The translations under genes were made by a program, and so were the position numbers. 64,000 bases of DNA from a bacterium (GTDB lineage: Bacteria; UBA10199; 2-02-FULL-44-16; JAAZCA01). The stretch's first letter is position 1, and each line of letters opens with the position of its first letter. Below, piece by piece: positions 8,293 to 16,998 of the stretch. Below the pieces are notes generated by a model. That model worked only from the letters and a program-made list of their open reading frames with translations, searched no databases and was not told the DNA's origin. The stretch lies in the NCBI GenBank assembly GCA_021810905.1, contig JAJZQH010000004.1, positions 1 through 64,000 on the forward strand, written 5' to 3'.

Positions 8293-9393
8293 ATGTCAGG
8301 TAAATACGAAAGCATCGTCAGCAGGGTCCCGGAATCCGCATCTGCGATGCCGGCCCTTCAGGCCTTTGACAGAAACGGCGGCGCCTTCGGGGCCGACGCC
8401 GTCTCGGCGCACACATCCGCGATAGTCCGCGCTTTGCCGGTCACGCACAGGGACGAAGTGCAATCCCAGGCGAAGATAGGCAAGGCTCTCGTATCTCTGC
8501 GCAACGGGCGGCGCTCGGAGCGCATTAACGCCGCACGCGAACTCGGCGACATCGCAATCTCATTTGGAGTGAATGTACCGGAAGCCGTAGTCCCTCTCAG
8601 TGTGACGCTGAGCGGCGATCGCGATCCCGTGGTACGGCAGGAAGCCGCGTGGTCTCTGTGGAAATTGGGCGACGAACGCGGGTATACACCTTTGCTGCGC
8701 GCATTGCTTGACGACCCGTCCGCTGCGGTTCGCGAGAAGGCGGCGCGCGCCTTGGGTCTCATGGGCGTGAAGGAATCGATTCCCGCCATGATCGATCTGA
8801 TCTCCCTCGATCGGCACGTGCCCTCTCGCCTCAGGGCTGGAATCGCGTGCGCCTTCGGATATCTTGCGGAAGAGCGATTGCTTCCTTATCTCATCAAGGC
8901 CGCGTCTGAAGCGGAGCCGCTGGTGCGCTATGAGGCGGTGAGATCTCTCGGCAGGTTCCTCGTGGGGTTTTCGCAGGAGATAACGGACCGAGTGTACAAG
9001 CTTCTCATGCGATATCTCAAGCATTCATCCGAACCGTGCGGCGCAATAAGAAAGGCGGCCATCAAGGCGCTGCGATTCTCTTCCGAGGAGTCGACCAATA
9101 TAGCCGTGGCGCGCTCGCTCTCATCGGATCCCGATTCCGAAACCCGTGAGGTCGCAGCAGAAACGCTCTTATTGTGGGACAGCCGCCATTCGGAGGCCGC
9201 GCTTATAGCCGGACTTTCCGACGATTTCTGGCCGGTGCGCAAGACGGCCGCGCGTTCGCTCTCGCGTTTCATCATGCGCTACAGAGTTTACGATAGCACC
9301 GCAGTCTGCGAGGCGCTCCGCAGGATGGAGCGCATGCTGCCCGCGCATTCTCTCGAATGGCGGCTCGCTGCCGAGGCCTTCGCCTCCCTCTGA
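8293..9393 (+). CDS. HEAT-repeat protein
   Basis: The 366-residue protein consists of five or more HEAT/PBS-lyase-type helical repeats. Units such as VRQEAAWSLWKLGD, VREKAARALGLMG, VRYEAVRSLGRFL and VRKTAARSLSRF are spaced about 31-40 residues apart from about residue 70 to the end. Such proteins are scaffolds for protein-protein contacts. No enzyme domain or signal peptide is visible, so it is probably cytosolic. ATG 8293 follows a GAGGG site. It converges on lolA across a 217-bp palindromic element. Confidence 0.85.
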   Translation: MSGKYESIVSRVPESASAMPALQAFDRNGGAFGADAVSAHTSAIVRALPVTHRDEVQSQAKIGKALVSLRNGRRSERINAARELGDIAISFGVNVPEAVVPLSVTLSGDRDPVVRQEAAWSLWKLGDERGYTPLLRALLDDPSAAVREKAARALGLMGVKESIPAMIDLISLDRHVPSRLRAGIACAFGYLAEERLLPYLIKAASEAEPLVRYEAVRSLGRFLVGFSQEITDRVYKLLMRYLKHSSEPCGAIRKAAIKALRFSSEESTNIAVARSLSSDPDSETREVAAETLLLWDSRHSEAALIAGLSDDFWPVRKTAARSLSRFIMRYRVYDSTAVCEALRRMERMLPAHSLEWRLAAEAFASL

Positions 9394-9410
9394 GAGCAAA
9401 AAACAACAAG

Positions 9411-9627
9411 GCGACAACTCTGTCGGGAGATACCTTTTTCGGCACGCTCTCGTCGCCGCCCCGCAGCGCGGTATCCACGCTGCGGGACTTCAGCATTAGA
9501 TACACCATGCTGTCGGAAGGTCGCAGACGCCGGCTCCTCGGCTGCCCTCCGGACGCCGCGTCATTAGAGGCTTAGAAAGCGGCGTCCTCCGAGCACCGAA
9601 AAAGGTATCTCCCGACAGAGTTGTCGC
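9411..9627. repeat. Long palindromic element between HEAT gene and lolA
   Basis: Perfect 32-base inverted arms at 9411-9442 and 9596-9627 enclose 153 bases. The interior contains two more perfect 9-bp hairpins: 9460-9468 with 9478-9486, and 9551-9559 with 9579-9587. The outer arms continue imperfectly (GAGCAA.. against ..TTGCTC). The transcript of either strand would fold into a branched structure. It lies exactly between two convergent genes and has no coding frame. A MITE-like element or a bidirectional terminator are the options. Confidence 0.9.
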
Positions 9628-9645
9628 TGAATTGTTATTGCTCGA

Positions 9646-10311
9646 TCACTCGGGAAGGGTATCGGGGGTGGCTTTGCCGGAGGAGAGCGTGAAGATCTTG
9701 TCCGGCAGGCCGGAGTTCGTCTTTACGTCGCTGAATTTGTAGCGGCTCACGTTGCCTGATGTGTTTTTCACGACAAGTTCCGCGAGCAGATGGTCCGGGC
9801 CGAAGAGTGCGTCCAGATATTGATACTGCGGGCTCTTGCTGCGGGGAACCATATGCAGCGCAACGGAGCCGGCGGGAACGTCCTTGAATGTATTTGTCGC
9901 GGAGAGTTCGAACTCCTGCGAGAGTTTGCCGAAGCCGTTCATGAACGAGAGTGCTTCCTTCGGCACGCTGTTGTCGTTGACCGCGAACGTCTGCAGGCTT
10001 GCGTCATCCTCGGGAATGAAGGTCCACAGGGTCGAGCCGTCCGATACATAGATCTTGCCGTCCTTGCCTTCGTATTCGATGCGAAGTTTGCCGCCCTTCT
10101 TGAACTGGAACACGCCGCGTTTGGTAACGGTGCGCCCGACCAGCGCGATTTCGGTCGTCTGCACGAATTTCGCAGTCAGGTCATTGAACGATCGGTAGGC
10201 GGATTCGACGGCCGCTACGTCATCCTTCGGCGCCGCAGGTTCCTTTGCAGAGGCGTTCGCGCAGAGGAACAAGCAAGCCATCAAAACGCTGAAATATATT
10301 TTTAATTTCAT
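9646..10311 (-). CDS. lolA: LolA-family outer-membrane lipoprotein carrier protein
   Basis: It is a periplasmic chaperone that ferries lipoproteins from the inner to the outer membrane. From ATG 10311 the product has a signal peptide (KLKIYFSVLMACLFLCANASA) followed by a typical LolA beta-barrel sequence: FNDLTAKFVQTTE, KRGVFQFKKGGKLRIEY, SDGSTLWTFIPEDD and SRYKFSDVKTNSGLPDKIF. A GTG at 10335 is in frame, but those extra residues would be encoded by a heptamer repeat, so ATG 10311 is preferred. It lies just downstream of ftsK, the classic ftsK-lolA order. No lolB or lolCDE is in the window. Confidence 0.87.
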   Translation of the reverse strand: MKLKIYFSVLMACLFLCANASAKEPAAPKDDVAAVESAYRSFNDLTAKFVQTTEIALVGRTVTKRGVFQFKKGGKLRIEYEGKDGKIYVSDGSTLWTFIPEDDASLQTFAVNDNSVPKEALSFMNGFGKLSQEFELSATNTFKDVPAGSVALHMVPRSKSPQYQYLDALFGPDHLLAELVVKNTSGNVSRYKFSDVKTNSGLPDKIFTLSSGKATPDTLPE

Positions 10312-10328
10312 GATCAATTTGGTTTTAC

Positions 10329-10356
10329 GATTCACAAATCACGATTCACGAATCAT
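10329..10356. repeat. Heptamer tandem repeat between lolA and ftsK
   Basis: Four successive 7-nt units GATTCAC, AAATCAC, GATTCAC, GAATCAT fill the gap between the two genes. The ftsK stop codon lies inside the last unit. Confidence 0.75.
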
Positions 10357-12851
10357 GTGTTGAGGCCGCCAGCCAGTACCTGCCGCGGCTTGCTGCCCTC
10401 AGCCGGGCCCACGACTCCCTCGGCCTCCATGCGTTCGATCATGCGGGCGGCGCGATTGTAACCGATGCGAAGTCTGCGCTGCACCATCGATATCGATGCC
10501 TGCTTTGTCTCGGCCACGAGCCTCACCGCCTGATCGTAGAGCTCGTCGTCTCCCTCTTCGATTTCGCCGCCTGCAGTTCCCGCTGCGGGCTCGGCGAGGA
10601 TCGATTCGTCGTAGACCGGTTCTCCCTGCTCCTTGAGGTGCGCAACGACCCGCGAGATGTCGTCGTCGGTGACGTAGCAGCCGTGGATGCGGATGATGTT
10701 GCCGCCCTGCGGCGTCATGAAGAGCATGTCGCCGTTGCCGAGGAGCGTCTCAGCTCCGTTGCCGTCGAGTATGGTGCGCGAATCGTGCCTCGCCGTGACT
10801 TTGAAAGCGATGCGGGCGGGAAAGTTCGCCTTGATGAGGCCTGTTATCACGTCAACGCTGGGCCGCTGCGTCGCGAGTATGAGATGGATGCCCGCTGCGC
10901 GCGCCATCTGCGCGAGCCTCGTGATGCACTCTTCCATATCCTGGCTGGCTGTCATCATGAGATCGGCCAGTTCGTCGATGATTATTACGATGTAGGGCAG
11001 GGTGCCCAGGTGAATCACGGCCTCGGGATCGGCGGCCACTATCGCCTGCGCCTCCTCCGGAGTGGAGATTTTCACCTTTCCCGCTTTCACGTGCTCATTA
11101 TAGCCGAGGATATTCCTGACGCCGGCCTCCGCGAGCATGCGATAGCGCCTCTCCATCTCGCGGATCGCCCAGCGCATCGCGGTAACCGCTTTCTTGGGCT
11201 TTGTCACGACGGGCAGGAGCAGGTGCGGAACGCCGTCGTAGATGGAGAGTTCGAGCATCTTGGGATCTACGAGTATGAAGCGCACGTCAGCGGGCGAGGA
11301 TTTCAGCAATATGCTGATGATGAAGCTGTTGATCGCGACGCTTTTGCCGGAGCCTGTGGCGCCCGCTACGAGCAGGTGAGGCATCTTTGCGAGGTCGGTC
11401 ACCACTGGATGGCCCGCGGTGCTCGATCCCAGCGCTATTGCGAGCTTGCTCTGCGACTTGCCGAACTGCGGAGTCGACGCGATTTGTCTGAGCCATACCG
11501 TCTCACGATCGCTGTTGGGGATTTCAATTCCCAACGCCGCCTTACCCGGGAGGTGAGGCACGATGCGAACGCTGCGGCCGCCGAGCGTCAGGGAGAGATC
11601 GTCCTGAAGGCCGACGATCTTGTTAACCTTTGTTCCAGCGGCCGGCTCGAACTCGTACATCGTGATCACCGGACCGGGATGTATCGCCGTCACGTGGCCA
11701 TCGACGTCGAAATCCTTGAGCTTCATCTCAAGCAGCATGGAGTTTTTCTTGAGCGTCTCTTCGTCGATCTCGACTTTCGAACCTTCGCCAGCGTCAAGCA
11801 GCGATATTGGAGGAGGCTCGTACCCTTCCGCGGATATTTTCTGGAACTTGAGCTGATCCGCGCCCGCCTTCGGCTTTGCATCCGCGCGTTTGAGTATCTT
11901 GGGCCCGGCGCCGGCCGCCTCTGCAGCGGCGCTCGTCTCCCTGACCGCTTCCTCCTGCGCTGCGTTTTCCTGTATTGCGGCAGGCTCCGCCATTGCAGCT
12001 CGAGCCGGCTCGGCAGCTATTGAGGGTGCGGATAGCGAGCCCTTGAGTTGCCTGATCGGAGCGAGCGTGACCACTTCGTCGTCCCTGGTTTTCTTTGTGC
12101 GCTCGGGTTTTGGCTGCTCTTCGCCAGCCTTGACGATGACAGCGGGAGAGGGCTTCTCAGTTTTGACCTCCGCCGCCTTCTTGTTCTTTGCGCCGATGCC
12201 GCAGAACGCCGCGCGTGCGCGCGTTAGGCCAGCCTTGAACGCCGAAACAGAGGCGCGACCAGAAGCGGCGCCGGCCTTGTTCATGAGACGCCACGCGATG
12301 GCGCCGACGCCGCTCGCTATTTTGGCCATGTCGGAGACGGAAAGCTTTGTGGCGAGCGTCGTGAAGAGCAGAAGGGACGCTGTAGAAATGATGTACGCGC
12401 CCGGCCTGTTGAAATAGCGCGCCAGAGTTTCTCCGAGCAGGCCGCCGATAATTCCGCCGCCCGCTATAGCGTGGCCTCCCAGCGACACGGTCTCGAAACG
12501 CAGGTGTATGAGCGACGCGGCGCACGCCAGCATTCCCACGTAATAGAACGCCTCGCGCACGCGCATGCGGATGGGCCTGCCCAGGAATTGCAGCACGCTC
12601 AGCAGCAGGAATATCGCCGAGGTGAAATAGGCGCTGATCCCGAAGACGATGTAGAGCACGTCGGCGACGTAGGCGCCTACTATGCCGCCCCAGTTTTTGA
12701 CGTAGGGCAAATTCGACGCCGAATTGAGCGCGGGATCGGTGGGGCTGTACGAGGCCAGGCACAAAGTCGTAAAAACGCCGAGGAACAGAAATAGGACGGC
12801 GAATATATCCTTGCGGAAGTCGATGTGATTTTTTTTGCTGGGCGAAGGCAT
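10353..12851 (-). CDS. ftsK: DNA translocase FtsK/SpoIIIE
   Basis: It is a hexameric DNA pump that clears and orients chromosome termini at the division septum. The 832-residue protein has four N-terminal membrane helices (about residues 17-160). A variable Ala/Lys-rich linker spans about residues 210-330. The motor domain has Walker A GATGSGKS, Walker B ILVDP and the later IIIIDELADLM. A C-terminal winged-helix gamma domain (QASISMVQRRLRIGYNRAARMI) binds orienting DNA sites. The linker is shorter than in enterobacteria. It is followed by lolA. The ATG start has only a weak GAGAG site. Confidence 0.96.
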   Translation of the reverse strand: MPSPSKKNHIDFRKDIFAVLFLFLGVFTTLCLASYSPTDPALNSASNLPYVKNWGGIVGAYVADVLYIVFGISAYFTSAIFLLLSVLQFLGRPIRMRVREAFYYVGMLACAASLIHLRFETVSLGGHAIAGGGIIGGLLGETLARYFNRPGAYIISTASLLLFTTLATKLSVSDMAKIASGVGAIAWRLMNKAGAASGRASVSAFKAGLTRARAAFCGIGAKNKKAAEVKTEKPSPAVIVKAGEEQPKPERTKKTRDDEVVTLAPIRQLKGSLSAPSIAAEPARAAMAEPAAIQENAAQEEAVRETSAAAEAAGAGPKILKRADAKPKAGADQLKFQKISAEGYEPPPISLLDAGEGSKVEIDEETLKKNSMLLEMKLKDFDVDGHVTAIHPGPVITMYEFEPAAGTKVNKIVGLQDDLSLTLGGRSVRIVPHLPGKAALGIEIPNSDRETVWLRQIASTPQFGKSQSKLAIALGSSTAGHPVVTDLAKMPHLLVAGATGSGKSVAINSFIISILLKSSPADVRFILVDPKMLELSIYDGVPHLLLPVVTKPKKAVTAMRWAIREMERRYRMLAEAGVRNILGYNEHVKAGKVKISTPEEAQAIVAADPEAVIHLGTLPYIVIIIDELADLMMTASQDMEECITRLAQMARAAGIHLILATQRPSVDVITGLIKANFPARIAFKVTARHDSRTILDGNGAETLLGNGDMLFMTPQGGNIIRIHGCYVTDDDISRVVAHLKEQGEPVYDESILAEPAAGTAGGEIEEGDDELYDQAVRLVAETKQASISMVQRRLRIGYNRAARMIERMEAEGVVGPAEGSKPRQVLAGGLNT

Positions 12852-12953
12852 CTCTCAAATCCGTGTTGTTTGAATGCTGTTTTATACGCCTCACGCCGCG
12901 AGCTGTCAACGTGAGAACCTCCCGCAGATCTTCTGTCCATGCGGTTCGGAGGC

Positions 12954-14516
12954 TTATCCGCTGATCAATCCCGTGAATTTCTCCACGAGATCCGGATCGA
13001 ACTGTTTTCCCGCCTCTTTTCTGAGTTCGGAGAGCGCGGCATCCAGCGAGAGCGGCTCGGGCCTGTACGGCTGGGGGGACACCATCGTGTCCCACGCCTC
13101 CGCAATGCCCAATATGCGCGCCGGCAGAGGGATCTCTCCGCCGGCCATGCCGTCCGGATAACCGCTCCCGTCAAAGCGCTCATGATGATGCATGATCGCG
13201 TCCACCGCGTTGCCCAGAAGAGGGGTGCGGCCGAGTATCTGTACGGCAAACGCGGGGTGCTGCCGCACGAGCGCTGCCTCTGGTTCGGAGAGCCGCGATG
13301 GCTTCATAAGTATATCGCAGTCGATTGCGAGCTTGCCCGCATCGTGCAGGAGCCCGGCCTTGTAGAGGATGCGCGCGCCCTCCGGCGTAAAGCCCGAGCG
13401 TTCGGCGAGCCGCTGCGTGAAAAAAGCGACGCGTTCCGAATGCGGCAGCAGGAGTTTCTTCATGAGAGGAATATCTCCGACGGCCTTTATCAGCGAACGG
13501 AAATACGCGAACTGCGCCTCTGAAGTGATCGCGGCTATGCGTTCCGCGAGCTGTTCAATGAGCTGGCGGTTTTCACGCAGCGTCTGCCGTCGCGATTCAA
13601 CGTCGTTCGAGGTGCAGATGGCGCCGCTGCCGTTGCGCTTTGCCTCTATGAGTGCTCCGAGCGCCGTCTTGAGCAGCGCCTCCTTTGTTTCGATCGAAGG
13701 CGAAAGCGCTGCAACGCCGGAACTCACGGCTATGCGCGGAAACGCGTTGTCACTGGGAAGCTCTATGGCGCAGAGCGCGTCGCGCATTCTCGCCGCCACT
13801 ATTTCGGCTGCGTCCTCGTCCGATTCGGGGAGGATGACTGCAAATTCATTGTCGCCGTATCGCGCCGGGATGTCGACTTCGCGCACCGCGCTGCGGATGA
13901 TCTCGGAGGCCCTGGTCAGAATCCTGTCTCCCTCGTGATGGCCGAACGTTTCATTGAGCGAGGTGAAGTTCTTTATGGAGATGATAACGAGCCCCAGCGG
14001 TCTCTTGTACCGGTTTGCCTTCTTGATTTCGCACGCGAGTACTTCGTTGAAGTGTCTGTGGTTGTAGAGCCCGGTGAGTTCGTCGCGTATCGACTGCTCC
14101 TTAAGCCGGTGCGCCGCCTTGCGCAGCTGTTCCTGCAGTTTCTGGCGCTCCAGCAGGTGATGCACGGCCTGTATGAGGCCGATGCCGTCGATATCAGCCC
14201 TCGTGACGATCGCGCGGCGGCCGCTCAAATGACGGCTGAACTTCCGGACCTCCGTAAGATCCTTTACGATTACGACGATCGGAAGCTCTCCCGCAGAATC
14301 GAGTATGTGCTCGATCCTCACGTCCGATGCGGCTTCCTGGTCGATGATTGCGAAAGAAGCCCCGCACGCGTCGAGCTTCGATACGTCATCCGCCGCAAAG
14401 ACGTTCACGTTCTGGAAGACGCGTTCCAGGGCCTTCTGCACAAGGCGGCTGTCGTCGGGGCGACTTGTCAGGATAGGAATATGAAGCGTTGCCTGGGCCG
14501 TAGCGATGGATGTCAT
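12954..14516 (-). CDS. Degenerate GGDEF plus HD-GYP phosphodiesterase-type signalling protein
   Basis: From ATG 14516 (a TTG at 14564 is the alternative) the 520-residue protein has three parts. An N-terminal receiver-like domain covers residues 8-125 and lacks an obvious phosphoacceptor DD pair. A GGDEF domain follows at about 145-300. A C-terminal HD-GYP domain spans about 355-515. The cyclase signature reads GDNEF (221-225) instead of GGDEF, so synthesis of c-di-GMP is probably lost. The HD-GYP part is intact (HD at 391-392, HHERFDGSGYPDG near 443-455), consistent with c-di-GMP hydrolysis. The degenerate domain may act as a GTP sensor; that is inference. Confidence 0.9.
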   Translation of the reverse strand: MTSIATAQATLHIPILTSRPDDSRLVQKALERVFQNVNVFAADDVSKLDACGASFAIIDQEAASDVRIEHILDSAGELPIVVIVKDLTEVRKFSRHLSGRRAIVTRADIDGIGLIQAVHHLLERQKLQEQLRKAAHRLKEQSIRDELTGLYNHRHFNEVLACEIKKANRYKRPLGLVIISIKNFTSLNETFGHHEGDRILTRASEIIRSAVREVDIPARYGDNEFAVILPESDEDAAEIVAARMRDALCAIELPSDNAFPRIAVSSGVAALSPSIETKEALLKTALGALIEAKRNGSGAICTSNDVESRRQTLRENRQLIEQLAERIAAITSEAQFAYFRSLIKAVGDIPLMKKLLLPHSERVAFFTQRLAERSGFTPEGARILYKAGLLHDAGKLAIDCDILMKPSRLSEPEAALVRQHPAFAVQILGRTPLLGNAVDAIMHHHERFDGSGYPDGMAGGEIPLPARILGIAEAWDTMVSPQPYRPEPLSLDAALSELRKEAGKQFDPDLVEKFTGLISG

Positions 14517-14584
14517 TGATGTCCGATAATAACTGAGGAGAGTCTCGCTTGCAACGCATATCAAGTGATGATACTCGATAGTAT

Positions 14585-15700
14585 ATGCGCAGAGCGATCT
14601 TACTGTTTGTCTTGCTGTTCACTTTCTCATTTCCCGCCGGTGCGAGCGCCGGAGTCGCGCTCGCTGAGTGCTCTTCCAAGGATGACGAGGCCATCGCCGC
14701 AAAATCCATGGAAGGCCAGGCAAAAATCTTCGAAAGGCGTTACGGCGAAGCCAAAAAGCTGTTCGAAGCGCTTGTGAAGGAATACCCGGATTCTCCGGCG
14801 GGCGCCTTTGGGCTTATGGCTGTGGCCGAAGTGCAGATGCTCGAACGTGAAGATTTTCACCTCGAAGGCGATTTCTTAGCGGCGGCGAGGGATGGAAACG
14901 CGCTCGTGAAGCAGATCCTGCAGTGTTATCATCCCAGCGAGTGGCAGCTCTTTCTCTCCGGCTCATTGCTGGGGCTCGATGGCTTTTTCAAGGCGCGCAA
15001 GGACCAGTGGTGGGAAGCCTACGTGCAGGGAGGGAAATCGCGCCAGCTCTTCCGCAGGGTGAAGGAGATGGACCCATCCTTCATCGACGCGGATTTCGGG
15101 CTCGGCATGTATCTCTACTGGAGGTCGGTCTTCACTAAAGACCTCTGGTTTCTGAAGATGTTTCCCGACAAGCGCGCCGAGGGGATCGCAACCGTTGAGA
15201 AGGTTGCGCGCGAGGGGCGGCTGGCAAAGGACCTCGCCCGAGCGAACCTGATCATAATGTATTTCGAAGAGCGGCGCTTTGCGGACGCCAAAAAACTGTT
15301 GGACGAATACCTTGCGCGATACCCGAACAACGTCATCCTCAAGAGGCTCATGGGCAAGGTCATGATAGCGCTCAAACAGTACGACTCTGCCGTGGATCAA
15401 TTCCGCGGAATCATCTCTATCGATTCCGCCATCACCCAGCCACATTACTTCATCGGCGTCGCCCTCGTGCTCAAAAACGATCCGGCGAGGTTCGAGGAGG
15501 CGAAGCGCGAACTCAATGAGTTCATCCGCATCCAGGGAGGACGCTATTGGCCCGCTTATGCGCATTACTGGCTGGGCAGGCTCGCCGAGGCGCGCGGCAA
15601 CAAGGAAGAGGCCACGGCCGAGTACAAGACCGCGGTCTCGCTCGAACCCAAGATACAGGACGCCGTGAAGAGGATAAGGGGACTGGGCGGCGGCGTCTAA
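14585..15700 (+). CDS. Secreted tetratricopeptide-repeat protein
   Basis: The 371-residue product begins with a signal peptide (hydrophobic core residues 4-22). Helical repeats follow that fit TPR geometry: FERRYGEAKKLFEALVKEYP, YFEERRFADAKKLLDEYLARYP, ALKQYDSAVDQFRGIISIDS and LAEARGNKEEATAEYKTAV. A less regular middle part (about 110-210), rich in Trp and Phe, separates the first TPR from the rest. It is likely a periplasmic or outer-membrane-associated scaffold. It is divergent from the HD-GYP gene across 68 bases and convergent with the radical SAM gene. Confidence 0.82.
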   Translation: MRRAILLFVLLFTFSFPAGASAGVALAECSSKDDEAIAAKSMEGQAKIFERRYGEAKKLFEALVKEYPDSPAGAFGLMAVAEVQMLEREDFHLEGDFLAAARDGNALVKQILQCYHPSEWQLFLSGSLLGLDGFFKARKDQWWEAYVQGGKSRQLFRRVKEMDPSFIDADFGLGMYLYWRSVFTKDLWFLKMFPDKRAEGIATVEKVAREGRLAKDLARANLIIMYFEERRFADAKKLLDEYLARYPNNVILKRLMGKVMIALKQYDSAVDQFRGIISIDSAITQPHYFIGVALVLKNDPARFEEAKRELNEFIRIQGGRYWPAYAHYWLGRLAEARGNKEEATAEYKTAVSLEPKIQDAVKRIRGLGGGV

Positions 15701-15704
15701 AGAC

Positions 15705-15769
15705 CGTCGTTCGTCGTTCGTGAATCGTAAAAACCCGAAGCCGTTACGATCCACGAACGACGAACGACG
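15705..15769. repeat. Inverted heptamer repeat at a gene 3' end
   Basis: Arms 15705-15730 and 15744-15769 match at 25 of 26 positions and are made of 7-nt units (CGTCGTT, CGTCGTT, CGTGAAT). The right arm encodes the last residues and stop codon of the convergent radical SAM gene. It could serve as a hairpin terminator, but no T-tract follows. Confidence 0.85.
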
Positions 15770-16688
15770 AATCACGGTATTTTTTCCCCTGCCACGTATC
15801 TCTCCTCTCAAGTTCCGCCTCCACTGCGTTGAATACTCCAAGTTTGTTGATCGACCATTCAGGTGCGACAGTGAATCTCCGCGGGCTGTGGCTGTTGAAA
15901 CGGTGAATGACTATCGAGGGCGAAAGTTCTTCGAGAAAATCCGCCACGCAGGAAGCGTATTCTTCCAGCGTGGCAACCGTCACTTCGCCGCGCAGGAACA
16001 TCCGCTCGAGTTCCGTTTCCGAGAGCACGTGCAGGTTGTGTATCTTCACTCCCCAGATGCCGATGCGATTGATAAAGCGCGCGGTCTCCATCATCATCGT
16101 ATGCGTCTCGCCAGGGAGGCCAAGTATCACGTGCGCGCAGGTGAAGATTCCAAGTTTCTGCAGGCGCCGGCAGGCTTGCATGAACTGCTCCACGGTGTGC
16201 CCGCGGTTTATCAGCTCAAGCGTCTTGTCGTGGGAAGACTGCAATCCCAGTTCAACCCATAATAGCATCTGATCGCTGAATTTTTTGAGGATCCGCAGGT
16301 GATCGTCAGGCATGCAGTCGGGTCTCGTGGACACCGCGAGCCCCACGACGTCTTCATGTTCGATCGCCTCATTCAGCATGAACTCCAGGACTTCAGCTGA
16401 AGTGTACGTGTTTGTGCCGTTCGCGAAATGAGAGATTACCTTCCCGGCGCCGTGTCGGCGCCTTAGATAACGAATGCCTTCTTCCACCTGTGCGCGAATG
16501 GATGATGCCGGTTCGCCGAGTGCACTCCATGGCCTGAACGAGTCGGTGCTGCAGAATATGCAGCCGTCCCTGCCGTGTTTGCCGTCCCTGTTGGGGCAGG
16601 TCAATCCGCTCTCAATACCCACCTTATATACCCGCTTGCCAAAGCGATGTTTCAGCCAGTCATTTAGAGAATTATATCGTTTATTCAA
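15744..16688 (-). CDS. Radical SAM protein, TIGR01212/YhcC family
   Basis: The N-terminal motif GIESGLTCPNRDG...GCIFC has the cysteine spacing typical of YhcC-like radical SAM proteins. NGTNTYTSAEVLEFML, VGLAVSTRPDC and ELGLQSSHDKTLELINRGHT are family hallmarks that continue through the TIM-barrel. The 314-residue length is normal. The substrate of this family is not established to my knowledge. The start is a TTG at 16688 with GAGGG seven bases upstream. The C-terminal few residues are encoded by a heptamer repeat. Confidence 0.9.
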   Translation of the reverse strand: MNKRYNSLNDWLKHRFGKRVYKVGIESGLTCPNRDGKHGRDGCIFCSTDSFRPWSALGEPASSIRAQVEEGIRYLRRRHGAGKVISHFANGTNTYTSAEVLEFMLNEAIEHEDVVGLAVSTRPDCMPDDHLRILKKFSDQMLLWVELGLQSSHDKTLELINRGHTVEQFMQACRRLQKLGIFTCAHVILGLPGETHTMMMETARFINRIGIWGVKIHNLHVLSETELERMFLRGEVTVATLEEYASCVADFLEELSPSIVIHRFNSHSPRRFTVAPEWSINKLGVFNAVEAELERRDTWQGKKYRDSSFVVRGS

Positions 16689-16945
16689 GTAATTACCCTC
16701 GATCTCACCTTTAATACATTCCCTTCGCGTTGTACAGTGGGTACGACAAGACCTTCAGTCAAACGCCTGACAAAACTGTTACCCATTCACAACATCATAA
16801 AATAAAAGAATATTATCATTATGAGATGGCATTATTGAGAATATACGGTTAATTAATACCCATCAACTTGTGCATTTAAAATTATACATATCAATAACTA
16901 TTTATAAAATAAGGTTAAATTAGCGATTTATAGTTACGACATGGC

Positions 16946-16961
16946 TGGCACGTCCCTTGCT
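16946..16961 (+). promoter_or_regulatory. sigma54 (-24/-12) promoter for the M30 lipoprotein gene
   Basis: TGGCACGTCCCTTGCT matches the sigma54 consensus TGGCACG-N4-TTGCW at every specified base, with GG and GC separated by exactly 10 bases. It ends 37 bases before ATG 16999. The 250 bases upstream (16690-16940) are strikingly AT-rich and gene-free, suitable for an upstream activator site and DNA bending. The candidate activator in this window is the FHA-AAA protein at 55458-57077. Confidence 0.92.
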
Positions 16962-16998
16962 CTCTTAGAGGTCGGAGGGTTTGGGAAAGGAGCCGGCC

